Assembly: GCF_031585635.1 (NCBI RefSeq)
Contig: NZ_CP134195.1
Coordinates: forward strand, 2,356,001-2,420,000
DNA: 64,000 nucleotides
From: Paraburkholderia sp. FT54
Lineage (GTDB): Bacteria > Pseudomonadota > Gammaproteobacteria > Burkholderiales > Burkholderiaceae
Direction: 5' to 3'
Below, piece after piece: positions 37,043 to 47,163 of this stretch (position 1 is its first letter; each line of letters starts with the position of its first letter). The position numbers were made by a program, and so were the translations under genes. The notes under the pieces are model-generated. The model was not told the DNA's origin. It made no database searches and saw nothing but the letters and a program-made list of their open reading frames with translations.

Positions 37043-38284
37043 CTAGGCTGTGTGACGCTTGCGGTAACCGTCGAGGAAGCGCGCGATGCGGTTGATGGAA
37101 TCCGCGAGATCGTCCACGTTCGGCAGGAACACGACGCGGAAGTGATCCGGCGTCTTCCAGTTAAAGCCCGTGCCCTGCACGAGCAGCACGCGCTCTTCCA
37201 GCAGAAGGTCGAGGATGAACTGCTGGTCGTCCTCGATCGGATAAACCTTCGGGTCCAGACGCGGGAACATGTACAGCGCCGCTTCGGGCTTCACGCAGCT
37301 CACGCCGGGGATGGCCGTCAACATGTCATACGCGAGTTCACGCTGTTTGTACAGGCGCCCGGTCGGGACGATCAGGTCGTTGATGCTCTGATAGCCGCCG
37401 AGCGCGGTCTGGATCGCGTACTGGCCCGGCACATTCGGGCAGAGGCGCATGGACGCCAGAATGCCGAGCCCCTCGAAGTAGTCTTTGGCGTGACGGCGGT
37501 TCTCGCCGGCCGTCAGGCCAGAGATGAACATCCAGCCGGCGCGATAACCGCACGACCGGTAGCTCTTCGACAGGCTGTTGAAGGTGACCGTGAGCACGTC
37601 TTCGGAGAGCGCCGCCATCGACGTGTGCTTCTTGCCGTCATAGACGATCTTGTCGTAGACCTCGTCGGCGAAGATCACGAGGCCGTGCTGGCGGGCGATC
37701 TCGATCAGGCCGAGCAGCAGTTCGTCCGAATACAGCGCGCCGGTCGGATTGTTCGGGTTGATCACCACGAGCGCGCGCGTGTTCGGCGTGATTTTCGCGC
37801 GAATGTCGTCGAGATCGGGCATCCAGCGATTCGCTTCGTCGCAGATGTAGTGCACCGGCGTGCCGCCCGACAGGCTCACGCCGGCGGTCCACAGCGGGTA
37901 ATCCGGTGCGGGCAGCAGCACTTCGTCACCGTCGTTCAAAAGGCCCTGCAGCGCCATGACGATCAGCTCGGACGCGCCGTTGCCGATGTAGATGTCGTCC
38001 AGCTCGACGCCGTGCACGCCCTTTTGCTGCGTGTAATGCATGATCGCCTTGCGCGCGGCGAACACACCTTTGGAGTCGGAGTAACCCGACGAACCCGGCA
38101 GGTTCAGGATCATGTCCTGAATGATTTCGTCCGGCGCGTCGAAGCCGAACGGCGCGAGATTGCCGATGTTCAGCTTGATGATGCGGTGGCCCTCTTCTTC
38201 GAGCCGCTTCGCATGTTCGAGGACGGGCCCGCGAATGTCATAGCAGACATTCAACAACTTGTTGGATTTGAGAATCGGTTTCAC
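37043..38284 (-). CDS. AlaA-like pyridoxal-phosphate aminotransferase
   Basis: This 413-residue class I aminotransferase is close to E. coli AlaA (glutamate-pyruvate transaminase): KSNKLLNVCYDIRGPVLEHAKRLEEEGHRIIKLNIGNLAPFGFDAPDEI, NPNNPTGALYSDELL, and the PLP lysine in SLSKSYRSCGYRAGWM. It likely makes alanine from pyruvate. The start is GTG 38284, which gives the family N-terminus MKPILKSNKL. The frame is open another 118 codons upstream without homologous sequence. It is first in the run aminotransferase-hom-thrC. Confidence 0.9.
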   Translation of the reverse strand: MKPILKSNKLLNVCYDIRGPVLEHAKRLEEEGHRIIKLNIGNLAPFGFDAPDEIIQDMILNLPGSSGYSDSKGVFAARKAIMHYTQQKGVHGVELDDIYIGNGASELIVMALQGLLNDGDEVLLPAPDYPLWTAGVSLSGGTPVHYICDEANRWMPDLDDIRAKITPNTRALVVINPNNPTGALYSDELLLGLIEIARQHGLVIFADEVYDKIVYDGKKHTSMAALSEDVLTVTFNSLSKSYRSCGYRAGWMFISGLTAGENRRHAKDYFEGLGILASMRLCPNVPGQYAIQTALGGYQSINDLIVPTGRLYKQRELAYDMLTAIPGVSCVKPEAALYMFPRLDPKVYPIEDDQQFILDLLLEERVLLVQGTGFNWKTPDHFRVVFLPNVDDLADSINRIARFLDGYRKRHTA

Positions 38285-38672
38285 GGCGGGCACTTCATCC
38301 TGGTTGATGGCTTGGGCGAGCAAGCGCGGCAAATAGCAAACGGGCCGGGCAAAATCGCCGATAAGGGGAATTCGGACGCGGCACGCAAGGCGGCAGCGAA
38401 CGACGGCCGGCGGATGCGCAAACAGGCCAAATCGCAGCGCCACTTCCCTGAGGCCGCTGCTCGAGCATTTTTTCGTAGGTTTCCGGCGTCCGTCCGGCAC
38501 GCCGGCGGCGGGTTGCACCGGTATGGCGGGCAGAAGAACAACCCGGTAAACCCGACGAAAAGCGGCCGAACGCGGGCAAAGCCAAGGCGGGTAGCCGGTG
38601 GGCCGCACCCATGTTCCCAGCGCGGCTTGTGGCGGCACATGAGCGAGGGGCGCCGCAAGGCGGCTAAAAAGT

Positions 38673-38678
38673 TATAAT
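38673..38678 (+). promoter_or_regulatory. Candidate -10 box upstream of the Mth938-family gene
   Basis: A perfect TATAAT stands in otherwise GC-rich sequence about 180 bases before the gene. No good -35 is at the right distance, so the call is tentative. Confidence 0.3.
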
Positions 38679-38856
38679 TTAGCGGATTTTGGCCGACTTC
38701 CGCAATGCACCAACCGCAACGGCAAGCCTTTTCGGCCACTTCTGCCCGTTTGTGCCCCATGCGCGTGTCCCACTCGCGTCGAATCGCCCCGTCTCGGCTG
38801 AAGCCGGTCAGGCCGCCCACACGCATGATGTCTCACGACGACTTCGGAAAACCAAT

Positions 38857-39231
38857 TTGAAATTACATCAGGACTCCAGCGGCGCCCTCAACACCGTCAC
38901 CGGCTACGGCGCCGACTATGTCGAAATCAATCTGGTGCGCCATTCGGGCAGCCTTCTCGTGCTGCCGGACGCGCCAGTCATCCCTTGGCCCGTCTCCTCT
39001 TTCGAGCAACTGAGCGCCGAGCACTTCGCCATGCTGGTCGACTCCGCGCCGGAAGTGGTCGTGTTCGGCAGCGGCGAGCGGCTGCGCTTTCCGCATCCGC
39101 GCCTGACGGCCGCGCTCACCGCGAAGCGCATCGGCGTCGAAACAATGGACTTCAAGGCCGCCTGCCGCACGTACAACATTCTGATGGCCGAGGGCCGCAA
39201 GGTCGCGGCTGCGCTGCTGATCGAGGCCTAG
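38857..39231 (+). CDS. Mth938-like (DUF498/Xcc1710) domain protein
   Basis: This 124-residue protein fills the Mth938 domain: KLHQDSSGALNTVTGYGADYVEINLVRHSGSLLVLPD, EVVVFGSGERLRFPHPRLTAALTAKRIGVETMDFKAACRTYNILMAEGRKVAAALL. The human homologue NDUFAF3 assists complex I assembly, but the bacterial role is unknown. The start is TTG 38857, giving MKLHQ as in relatives. Upstream in-frame codons show no homology. It lies between the divergent aminotransferase and the arn cluster. Confidence 0.87.
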   Translation: MKLHQDSSGALNTVTGYGADYVEINLVRHSGSLLVLPDAPVIPWPVSSFEQLSAEHFAMLVDSAPEVVVFGSGERLRFPHPRLTAALTAKRIGVETMDFKAACRTYNILMAEGRKVAAALLIEA

Positions 39232-39673
39232 AGCCGTGCCGCGATGCCGGCCTCGCGCGCGTCGCTTGCCATGCGCGCACAGGCCGCCGCGCGGCCGTAT
39301 CTGAAGCATTCGCAGCAGCGGCCTGAACCGCGCGTCTTGGCCGCGTCGTGGCCGATAACGTACACTGCGCGCCATCGATGCCGGACCGGCGTCCCTGAGC
39401 ACGACCGCGCGCCGGTTGCCTGTCGGCGGAAAGTGAAGCAACCGCCGCCGTCGAGACTCGCGGCGTGTCCCCGCGCCGGGACTCAGCGCCGGCGTCACGG
39501 TGTACTTGCAGGCAACCAGAACGCTGCGCGGACAGTCTCATGCACGCGCGCCCCGAGGAGGGCCGTCCCGCGAAGCGCCGGCCGCCTCACGGGCGCCGCC
39601 CGCCTGACCGGTCGCCATTTCCGAACAACACAGCTTCGCCGCCTGCGCGGCGTCGCCATAAAGGTTGAAATCC
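39232..39673 (+). other. Region upstream of the arn cluster
   Basis: No gene was recognised in this 442-bp GC-rich gap, and the frames across it look random. A plausible sigma-70 promoter, TTGGCC (39337-39342), 18 bp, TACACT (39361-39366), points toward arnT and would leave a leader of about 300 bases. No PmrA-type direct repeat was identified. Confidence 0.35.
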
Positions 39674-41428
39674 ATGAACGATACGCCGTCCAGGCTACCG
39701 CTCAACCGCACCACGATTCTGCTGCTGGTGCTGGCCCTTGCCGTGATCTGGTTCGTGCCGCTCGGCTGGCGCCACCTGCTGCCGAGCGACGAAGGCCGCT
39801 ACGCCGAGATGGCGCGCGAGATGTTCACGACCGGCGACTGGATCACGCCGCGCTACAACGGCTACAAGTATTTCGAGAAACCGCCGCTGCAGACCTGGGC
39901 GAACGCGCTCACGTTCGCGTGGTTCGGCGTCGGCGAATGGCAGGCACGGCTCTATACGGCGCTGACGGGCTTTGCCGGCGTGCTGCTGATCGGCTTCACC
40001 GGCGCGCGCGTGTTCAACGCGGCGACCGGCGTGTTCGCGGCAATCGTGCTGGCGACCTCGCCGTACTGGAACCTGATGGGCCACTTCAACACGCTCGACA
40101 TGGGCCTGTCGTTCTGGATGCAGCTGACGCTGTGCGCGCTGCTGCTCGCGCAGCGCCCCAACCTGGCGACCGGCTGCGTGCGCGGCTGGATGTGGATCTG
40201 CTGGGGCTCGATGGCGCTGGCCGTGCTGTCCAAGGGCCTCGTCGGCGTCATCCTGCCGGGCGCGGTGCTGGTGCTGTACACGGTGATCGCGCGCGACTGG
40301 GCCGTGTGGAAGCGCCTGCATCTGATCGGCGGCCTGATCGTGTTCTTCGCGATCGTCACGCCGTGGTTCGTGCTGGTGCAGGAGCGCAATCCGGAATTCC
40401 TGAACTTCTTCTTCATCGTTCAGCAGTTCAAGCGCTATCTGACGCCCGAGCAGAACCGTCCGGGGCCGTTCTACTACTTCGTGCCGGTGCTGATTGTGGG
40501 CTTCCTGCCGTGGCTCTCGGTGACGCTGCAAAGCGTGCGCCACGCGTGGCGCCTGCCACGCCAGCCGAACGGCTTCGCACCGATCACGCTAATGGTGACG
40601 TGGACGATCTTCATCTTCCTGTTCTTCAGCGCGTCTCACTCGAAGCTGCTGTCCTACACGCTGCCCATCGCGCCGCCCATCGCGCTGCTGATCGGCATGT
40701 ATCTGCCGCTCGTCACGCGCGACCAGTTGCGCCGCCATCTTGCCGGTTATGCGCTCTTTCTGGTCGTGGCCGCGTTTGCCGCGTTGTTCATGGCGCGCTT
40801 CGGCAGCGCCCGCAATCCGGCCGAACTGTATGCGGAGTACCGCACGTGGGTGCTGGCCGCGCTCGCCGTCGCCTTCGTGCTGACGCTGGCCGCGCTGTGG
40901 CTGAACCGGCGCAGCCGGGCCGGCAGCCTCGGCGCCGTCGCCACCTTCGGCGCGGCCTGGCTGCTGCTGGGCACCATCGCCGGCACGGGTCACGACGTGT
41001 TCGGCAGGCTCAGTTCCGGCGCGCCGCTCGCGCCGGCCATCAAGGCGGAGATCGCGAAGTTGCCGGCGGATACGCCGTTCTATTCAGTGGGTGTACTCGA
41101 CCACACGATGCCGTTCTATGTCGACCACACCATGATCATGGTCGAGCATCCCGACGAACTGGCGTTCGGCGTGTCCGTCGAGCCGCAGAAATGGATTCCG
41201 TCCGTCGATGCGTGGATCGAGCGCTGGAAGGCCGACCGTTACGCGCTCGCGCTGATCCCGCCGCCGACCTACGACCGCCTCCTCAAGGAAGGCCTGCCGA
41301 TGCGGCTGATCGCCCGCGACTCGCGCCGGGTCGTGGTGGAAAAGCCGCTCGCCGCGGCCGGCGCGCCGGCCGCCGATGCACCAGCACCGGCGTCCGCGTC
41401 GGCGCCGCTGGAAAAAGCACAACCATGA
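39674..41428 (+). CDS. arnT: Aminoarabinose transferase ArnT
   Basis: This inner-membrane GT83 enzyme transfers 4-amino-4-deoxy-L-arabinose from undecaprenyl phosphate to lipid A. It is 584 residues. The first periplasmic loop carries LPSDEGRYAEMAREMFTTGDWITPRYNGYKYFEKPPLQTW, the diagnostic catalytic loop. About a dozen helices and a soluble C-terminal domain follow. ATG 39674 has AAGG nine bases upstream and beats TTG 39665. It begins the arn cluster. Confidence 0.93.
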   Translation: MNDTPSRLPLNRTTILLLVLALAVIWFVPLGWRHLLPSDEGRYAEMAREMFTTGDWITPRYNGYKYFEKPPLQTWANALTFAWFGVGEWQARLYTALTGFAGVLLIGFTGARVFNAATGVFAAIVLATSPYWNLMGHFNTLDMGLSFWMQLTLCALLLAQRPNLATGCVRGWMWICWGSMALAVLSKGLVGVILPGAVLVLYTVIARDWAVWKRLHLIGGLIVFFAIVTPWFVLVQERNPEFLNFFFIVQQFKRYLTPEQNRPGPFYYFVPVLIVGFLPWLSVTLQSVRHAWRLPRQPNGFAPITLMVTWTIFIFLFFSASHSKLLSYTLPIAPPIALLIGMYLPLVTRDQLRRHLAGYALFLVVAAFAALFMARFGSARNPAELYAEYRTWVLAALAVAFVLTLAALWLNRRSRAGSLGAVATFGAAWLLLGTIAGTGHDVFGRLSSGAPLAPAIKAEIAKLPADTPFYSVGVLDHTMPFYVDHTMIMVEHPDELAFGVSVEPQKWIPSVDAWIERWKADRYALALIPPPTYDRLLKEGLPMRLIARDSRRVVVEKPLAAAGAPAADAPAPASASAPLEKAQP

Positions 41429-41453
41429 CCCCATATCAGGAACTAACCGTTCG

Positions 41454-41825
41454 ATGAACCCGATTTCCCTCTTTTGCATTCTTGCGGGCGTGACGTTGAA
41501 CGCCGGCGCGCAGTTGCTGCTCAAAGCCGGTACGAATGCCGTTGGACACTTCGAATTCACCCGTGCGAACATCCTGCCCATCGCCTTTCGCCTGGCAACC
41601 CAGCCGCCGATCATCGGCGGCCTGGCCTGTTATGTGATTAGCGTGGCAGTGTGGGTCATCGGGCTGTCGCGAGTGGACGTGTCGATCGCCTATCCGATGC
41701 TGTCGCTCGGCTATGTCGTCAATGCGCTCGCGGCGTGGTACCTGTTCGGCGAAGTGCTGTCGGTACAGAAGCTGGTCGGCATCGGCGTCATTCTGATCGG
41801 CGTGGTGCTTCTGGCGCGCAGCTAG
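41454..41825 (+). CDS. arnE: ArnE-like small multidrug-resistance/EamA flippase subunit
   Basis: This 123-residue, four-helix membrane protein of the SMR type is MNPISLFCILAGVTLNAGAQLLLKAGTNA...VSIAYPMLSLGYVVNALAAWYLFGEVLSVQKLVGIGVILIGVVLLAR. In enterobacteria ArnE and ArnF together flip undecaprenyl-phosphate-L-Ara4N to the periplasmic face. Only one such gene is present here, so a homodimer or a distant partner is implied. It starts 25 bases after arnT. Confidence 0.85.
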   Translation: MNPISLFCILAGVTLNAGAQLLLKAGTNAVGHFEFTRANILPIAFRLATQPPIIGGLACYVISVAVWVIGLSRVDVSIAYPMLSLGYVVNALAAWYLFGEVLSVQKLVGIGVILIGVVLLARS

Positions 41826-42082
41826 CTGCCGCGGTCCAGGCCACGGTGTGCCGGACACTTTTTATTACTGATTACCGCCAGCGCCGGCTGGCAAGACGCA
41901 GACGGCACAAGATACCGTAAGCGGGCGACCCGGTCGGCTAAGGATCACGTAAGGTTGACCACGGTATGCTATGCGGTTGCGCCCTTTTTTGCCGCTGCCC
42001 CGGTTTGCGCACAATTTGCGCATAGTGTGTGGTTTACTTCGCGCCCTTCGGGATGCGCCCCTTTCAATCGAGCGAAGCATTC

Positions 42083-43234
42083 ATGAGCCAGTCAACAGTC
42101 CCGTTTTTGCCTTTTGTCAAACCCGAGATCGACGAGGAAACGATTCAAGGCGTCGCCGACGTGCTGCGCTCCGGCTGGATCACCACCGGCCCGCAGAACC
42201 AGAAGTTCGAAGCGGCGCTCTCCGAGTTCTGCGGCGGCCGTCCAGTGCGCACGTTCAACTCCGGCACGGCGACGCTGGAGATCGGCCTGCGCATCGCCGG
42301 GGTGGGCGAAGGCGACGAAGTCATCACGACACCGGCCTCGTGGGTCTCGACCAGCAATGTGATCTATGAAGTCGGCGCGACGCCTGTGTTCGCCGACATC
42401 GACCCGGTGACCCGCAATATCGACCTCGATCTGCTTGAAAAAGCCATCACGCCGCGCACCAAGGCGCTGATTCCGGTGTATCTGTCGGGACTGCCGGTCG
42501 ATATGGACCGTCTGTATGAGATCGCCCGTGCCCACAAGCTGCGCGTGATCGAAGACGCCGCGCAAGCGTTCGGCTCGACGTGGAAAGGCGAGCGCATCGG
42601 CAAGCTGGGCGACATGGTTTCGTTCAGTTTCCACGCGAACAAGAACCTGACCTCGATCGAAGGCGGCGCGCTGGTGCTGAACAATGAAGAAGAAGCCGTT
42701 CTTGCGCAGAAGTACCGCCTGCAAGGCATCACGCGCACCGGCTTCGACGGCATGGACTGCGACGTGCTTGGCGGCAAGTACAACCTGACGGACGTTGCGG
42801 CGCGCGTCGGCCTCGGCCAGCTGCCGCATCTGGAGCGCTTCCTCGCGCAGCGCAGGAAACTCGTGCGCGCGTATTTCGCCGGTTTCGAAGGCGGCGCGGC
42901 GGCGAAACTCGGGGTCGGCCTGCCGTTTGCTGATCTTGAAAACAGCAACTGGCACATGTTCCAGATCACGCTGCCGCTCGAGAAACTCACGATCGACCGC
43001 GCCGGCTTCATGGGTCAGTTGAAGGAGCGCGGCATCGGCTCGGGCGTGCACTATCCGGCGATCCACCTGTTCTCGCTGTACCGTGCGCGCGGCTTCAGGG
43101 AAGGCATGTTCCCGCATGCGGAGAAGTTCGGCGCGACCAACGTCACGCTGCCGCTCTTCACGTTGATGAACGAAAGCGACGTGAAACGGGTGTGCCGCGC
43201 GGTCAATGAAATTTGCGAACAATACGGAAAATAA
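42083..43234 (+). CDS. arnB: UDP-L-Ara4O C-4'' transaminase ArnB
   Basis: This PLP-dependent DegT/DnrJ-family aminotransferase of 383 residues converts UDP-4-keto-arabinose to UDP-L-Ara4N using glutamate. Motifs are TFNSGTATLEIGLR, IEDAAQAFGS, and SFHANKNLTSIEGG with PLP lysine K187. ATG 42083 opens into FLPFVKPEIDEETIQGV, the usual N-terminus. A 257-bp gap separates it from arnE and may hold a second promoter. Confidence 0.94.
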   Translation: MSQSTVPFLPFVKPEIDEETIQGVADVLRSGWITTGPQNQKFEAALSEFCGGRPVRTFNSGTATLEIGLRIAGVGEGDEVITTPASWVSTSNVIYEVGATPVFADIDPVTRNIDLDLLEKAITPRTKALIPVYLSGLPVDMDRLYEIARAHKLRVIEDAAQAFGSTWKGERIGKLGDMVSFSFHANKNLTSIEGGALVLNNEEEAVLAQKYRLQGITRTGFDGMDCDVLGGKYNLTDVAARVGLGQLPHLERFLAQRRKLVRAYFAGFEGGAAAKLGVGLPFADLENSNWHMFQITLPLEKLTIDRAGFMGQLKERGIGSGVHYPAIHLFSLYRARGFREGMFPHAEKFGATNVTLPLFTLMNESDVKRVCRAVNEICEQYGK

Positions 43235-43240
43235 GCGGAA

Positions 43241-44284
43241 ATGATTTATTCGGAACATCGCGCTGCCGCACCGGAAGTGTCGGTCATCATCCCGGTGTAC
43301 AACGAGGAAGCCGGCCTGGCCGCGCTGTTCGCGCGCCTGTATCCGGCGCTCGACGCGCTCGGCACCGGTTATGAAGTGATCTTCATCAACGACGGCAGCC
43401 GCGACAAATCCGCAGCCCTGCTCGCCGAACAGTTCCGCGCGCGTCCCGACACGACCCGCGTGATTCTGCTGAACGGCAACTACGGCCAGCACATGGCGAT
43501 TCTGGCGGGCTTCGAGCAATCGCGCGGCGAGATCGTCATCACGCTCGACGCCGACCTGCAGAATCCGCCGGAAGAGATCACCAAGCTGGTCTCGAAGATG
43601 CGCGAAGGCTACGACTACGTCGGCACGATTCGCCTGCAACGCCAGGACAGCCTGTGGCGCCGCAAGGCCTCGCGCGCGATGAACCGGCTGCGCGAACGCA
43701 TCACCCGCATCAAGATGACCGACCAGGGCTGCATGCTGCGCGCGTACAGCCGGCATATCATCGACACGATCAATCGCTGCGGCGAAATCAACACGTTCAT
43801 TCCCGCGCTTGCCTACACCTTCGCGCAGAATCCCGTGGAAATCGAGGTCGCGCACGAAGAACGTTTTGCCGGCGAATCGAAGTACTCGCTGTATTCGCTG
43901 ATCCGCCTGAACTTCGATCTCGTCACCGGCTTCTCGGTGGTGCCGCTGCAATGGCTGTCGTTCATCGGCGTGATCCTGTCGCTCGGGTCCGCGGCGCTGT
44001 TCGTGCTGCTGCTGATTCGGCGCTTCATCATCGGCGCGGAAGTGCAAGGTGTGTTCACGCTGTTCGCCGTGATCTTCTTCCTGCTCGGCGTGATCATTTT
44101 CGCGCTCGGCCTGCTCGGTGAATACATCGGGCGCATCTACCAGCAGGTGCGCGCGCGTCCGCGGTATCTGGTTCAGACCATTCTCGAACAGCGCGACGGC
44201 ACAACCGTGACCGAAGCGCCGCGCCAGGCGGTGGTGCAGGCCGTGCAGGCCGCGCCGCTCCTCGATCAGGGCCCGAACCCATGA
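43241..44284 (+). CDS. arnC: Undecaprenyl-phosphate L-Ara4FN transferase ArnC
   Basis: This GT2-family membrane enzyme loads formyl-Ara4N onto undecaprenyl phosphate. It is 347 residues, with GT-A motifs PEVSVIIPVYNEEAGL, INDGSRDKS and LDADLQNPPEE, and two C-terminal transmembrane helices (WLSFIGVILSLGSAALFVLLL and LFAVIFFLLGVIIFALGLLG). It starts six bases after arnB. Its stop overlaps the next start (ATGA). Confidence 0.94.
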   Translation: MIYSEHRAAAPEVSVIIPVYNEEAGLAALFARLYPALDALGTGYEVIFINDGSRDKSAALLAEQFRARPDTTRVILLNGNYGQHMAILAGFEQSRGEIVITLDADLQNPPEEITKLVSKMREGYDYVGTIRLQRQDSLWRRKASRAMNRLRERITRIKMTDQGCMLRAYSRHIIDTINRCGEINTFIPALAYTFAQNPVEIEVAHEERFAGESKYSLYSLIRLNFDLVTGFSVVPLQWLSFIGVILSLGSAALFVLLLIRRFIIGAEVQGVFTLFAVIFFLLGVIIFALGLLGEYIGRIYQQVRARPRYLVQTILEQRDGTTVTEAPRQAVVQAVQAAPLLDQGPNP

Positions 44285-45216
44285 AGCCACGCGCTGTCGT
44301 ATTCGCGTATCACAACGTCGGCGTGCGCTGCCTGCAGGTGCTGCTCGCGCGCGGCGTCGATGTGGCGCTCGTCGTCACGCACGAAGATAGTCCGACCGAA
44401 AACATCTGGTTCGGCAGCGTCGCCTCGATTGCAGCCGAGCACGGCATCAAGGTGGTCACGCCCGCCGATCCAAAGAGCGCCGAACTACGTGAGGCAGTGA
44501 GCGCCGCGCGGCCAGACTTCATCTTCTCGTTCTACTACCGCCACATGTTGCCGGTCGAGCTGCTCGCGCTCGCCGCACGTGGCGCTTACAACATGCACGG
44601 CTCGCTGCTGCCGAAATATCGCGGCCGCGTGCCGACCAACTGGGCCGTGCTGCACGGCGAGAGCGAAACCGGCGCGACGCTGCACGAAATGGCCGCCAAA
44701 CCGGACGCGGGCGCGATCCTCGCGCAAACGCCGGTGCCGATTTTGCCCGACGACACCGCCGCGCAAGTGTTCGACAAGGTCACGGTGGCCGCCGAACAAA
44801 CGCTGTGGCGCGTGCTGCCGTCGCTGCTGGCGGGCGAAGCGCCGCATCTGCCGAACGACCTCGCGCACGGCAGCTATTACGGCGGACGCAAGCCGGAAGA
44901 CGGCCGCATCGACTGGACGCAATCGGCGCAGCAGGTCTACAACCTGATTCGCGCGGTCGCGCCGCCCTATCCTGGCGCTTTCACGGAGATCGGCGAGCTG
45001 CGTTTCGTCGTGACGCGCGCGCGCCTCGCCGCGCCCGGCGCGCTTCGCTCGGATTTGCCCCCGGGCCTGCACGTAAGCGATAATGCCGTTTTCGCGATAT
45101 GCGGCGACGGCCGCGCGATCGCCATCCACGAATTGCGGCACCAGCAAGACGGCAGCGAGACTGTCGTCACTCCGGCCGAATTTGCCCAGCTCATCCAAAC
45201 TCCCCGTTACTCATGA
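44281..45216 (+). CDS. arnA: UDP-L-Ara4N formyltransferase (ArnA N-terminal activity)
   Basis: This stand-alone 311-residue protein corresponds to the formyltransferase half of E. coli ArnA. Catalytic N104, H106 ([13 protein letters not shown]) and D142 (KPDAGAIL) are all present, with near-identical numbering to ArnA. It formylates UDP-L-Ara4N with N10-formyl-THF. The dehydrogenase half is the next gene, overlapping by ATGA. The fused enterobacterial enzyme is thus split here. Confidence 0.93.
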   Translation: MKPRAVVFAYHNVGVRCLQVLLARGVDVALVVTHEDSPTENIWFGSVASIAAEHGIKVVTPADPKSAELREAVSAARPDFIFSFYYRHMLPVELLALAARGAYNMHGSLLPKYRGRVPTNWAVLHGESETGATLHEMAAKPDAGAILAQTPVPILPDDTAAQVFDKVTVAAEQTLWRVLPSLLAGEAPHLPNDLAHGSYYGGRKPEDGRIDWTQSAQQVYNLIRAVAPPYPGAFTEIGELRFVVTRARLAAPGALRSDLPPGLHVSDNAVFAICGDGRAIAIHELRHQQDGSETVVTPAEFAQLIQTPRYS

Positions 45217-46259
45217 AAAAAGTCCTGATTCTGGGTGTGAACGGCTTCATCGGCCATCACCTGTCCAAACGCATTCTCGAAACGACCAATTGGGAAGTCT
45301 TCGGCATGGACATGCAGACCGAGCGTCTGGGCGATCTGATCAATCATGAGCGGATGCACTTCTTCGAAGGCGACATCACGATCAACAAGGAGTGGGTCGA
45401 ATATCACATCAAGAAGTGCGATGTGATCCTGCCGCTGGTCGCGATCGCGACTCCCGCCACCTACGTGAAGCAGCCGCTGCGGGTGTTCGAACTGGATTTC
45501 GAGGCGAACCTGCCGATCGTGCGTTCAGCCGTCAAGTACGGCAAGCACCTCGTGTTTCCGTCCACGTCCGAGGTGTACGGCATGTGCACGGACGAGCAGT
45601 TCGATCCGGAAGAGTCGCAACTGTCGTACGGCCCGATCAACAAGCCGCGCTGGATCTACGCATGCTCCAAGCAGTTGATGGACCGCGTGATCTGGGGTTA
45701 CGGCATGGAAGGCCTGAACTTCACGCTGTTCCGTCCGTTCAACTGGATCGGCCCGGGCCTCGACTCGATCTACACGCCGAAGGAAGGCAGCTCGCGCGTG
45801 GTCACGCAGTTCCTCGGCCATATCGTGCGCGGCGAGAACATCAGCCTCGTCGATGGCGGCGCGCAAAAGCGCGCTTTCACGGACATCGACGACGGCATCG
45901 GCGCGCTGATGAAGATCATCGAGAACAAAGACGGCGTCGCCACGGGCAAGATCTACAACATCGGCAACCCGACCAACAATTTCTCGGTGCGTGAACTCGC
46001 GCACAAGATGCTGGCGCTCGCCGCCGAATTCCCGGAATACGCGGACACGGCCAAGCAGGTGCAACTGGTCGAAACGTCGTCGGGCGCGTACTACGGCGCG
46101 GGCTATCAGGACGTGCAGAACCGCGTGCCGAAGATCGACAACACCATGCAGGAACTCGGCTGGGCGCCGAAGTCGACTTTCGACGAAGCGCTGCGCAAGA
46201 TTTTCGAAGCGTATCGTGGCCACGTCGGCGAAGCGCGCGCGCTCGTCGAACAGCAATAA
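45213..46259 (+). CDS. UDP-glucuronate decarboxylase (ArnA C-terminal activity)
   Basis: This 348-residue short-chain dehydrogenase family enzyme oxidises and decarboxylates UDP-GlcA to UDP-4-keto-arabinose, the first committed arn step. Rossmann motif GVNGFIGHH is at 8-16, S119/E120 are in PSTSEVYG, and Y149 and K153 are in YACSKQL, matching the ArnA dehydrogenase active site. ATG 45213 overlaps the formyltransferase stop. A small xylose synthase (UXS) could share these motifs, but the context settles the role. Confidence 0.92.
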   Translation: MKKVLILGVNGFIGHHLSKRILETTNWEVFGMDMQTERLGDLINHERMHFFEGDITINKEWVEYHIKKCDVILPLVAIATPATYVKQPLRVFELDFEANLPIVRSAVKYGKHLVFPSTSEVYGMCTDEQFDPEESQLSYGPINKPRWIYACSKQLMDRVIWGYGMEGLNFTLFRPFNWIGPGLDSIYTPKEGSSRVVTQFLGHIVRGENISLVDGGAQKRAFTDIDDGIGALMKIIENKDGVATGKIYNIGNPTNNFSVRELAHKMLALAAEFPEYADTAKQVQLVETSSGAYYGAGYQDVQNRVPKIDNTMQELGWAPKSTFDEALRKIFEAYRGHVGEARALVEQQ

Positions 46260-46269
46260 GGGCTGATCC

Positions 46270-47163
46270 TTGGCTCGCATCGTCCTGAAGATCGACGTCG
46301 ACACGCTGCGCGGCACCCGCGAAGGCGTGCCGAACCTCGCGCGCATCTTCGACCGCTTCAAGGCGCGCGCCACCTTCCTGTTCAGCCTTGGGCCCGACCA
46401 CACTGGCTGGGCGATGCGCCGCGTGTTGCGGCCGGGCTTTCTGAAGAAGGTGTCGCGTACCTCGGTGGTCGAACACTACGGCGTCAAGCAACTGATGTAC
46501 GGCGTGCTGCTGCCCGGTCCGGACATCGGCGCCAAGGCCTCGGCGCAAATGCGCGCGATCCATGAAGCCGGCTTCGAATGCGGCATTCATACGTGGGATC
46601 ACGTGTACTGGCAGGACAATGTGCGCTCGAAAGATCGCGCGTGGACCGCGGCGCAGATGCAACAAAGCCACGACCGCTTCGTCGAGGTGTTCGGCGCGCC
46701 GCCGGTCACGCACGGCGCGGCAGGCTGGCAGATGAACGGCCATGCGTTCGAACAGATCGACGCATGGGGCATGCGCTATGCGTCCGACGGGCGCGGCCAC
46801 TCGCCGTATCTGCCGGTGGTCGACGGGCGCACACTCGCGCACGTGCAGATGCCCACCACGCTGCCCACGCTCGACGAAGTGCTTGGCGTGGACGGTGTCG
46901 AAACCCACAACGTCGCCGCATGGATGTTGAAGCACACTGAAAACAATCCGCACGACCAGGTGTTCACGCTGCACGCGGAACTCGAAGGGCAAAAGCTCGC
47001 GCCGATCTTCGAACAGCTTCTGGAAGGCTGGCGCGCGCAAGGCCACACCTTCGCGACCATGGGTGACTATTACGCCACGCTAGACCGCAACACGCTGCCA
47101 TCGTACCCTGTTACGTGGGGTGAAATTCCAGGGCGCTCCGGCGAGTTGATTGTTCAGCCCTGA
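46270..47163 (+). CDS. arnD: 4-deoxy-4-formamido-L-arabinose-phosphoundecaprenol deformylase ArnD
   Basis: This NodB/polysaccharide-deacetylase-fold enzyme of 297 residues removes the formyl group from lipid-linked Ara4FN. Metal and catalytic residues are visible: D9 and D11 in KIDVDT and the His pair in GIHTWDH. The start is TTG 46270, preceded by AAGGG. No ATG gives the family N-terminus MARIVLKIDVDT. It is the last arn gene, ten bases after the decarboxylase. Confidence 0.93.
   Translation: MARIVLKIDVDTLRGTREGVPNLARIFDRFKARATFLFSLGPDHTGWAMRRVLRPGFLKKVSRTSVVEHYGVKQLMYGVLLPGPDIGAKASAQMRAIHEAGFECGIHTWDHVYWQDNVRSKDRAWTAAQMQQSHDRFVEVFGAPPVTHGAAGWQMNGHAFEQIDAWGMRYASDGRGHSPYLPVVDGRTLAHVQMPTTLPTLDEVLGVDGVETHNVAAWMLKHTENNPHDQVFTLHAELEGQKLAPIFEQLLEGWRAQGHTFATMGDYYATLDRNTLPSYPVTWGEIPGRSGELIVQP

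Noticed and set aside
39465..39668. 67-codon plus-strand frame upstream of arnT
   Set aside because: Its Arg/Pro/Ala-rich composition is typical of random GC-rich frames. No start signal or homology was recognised.
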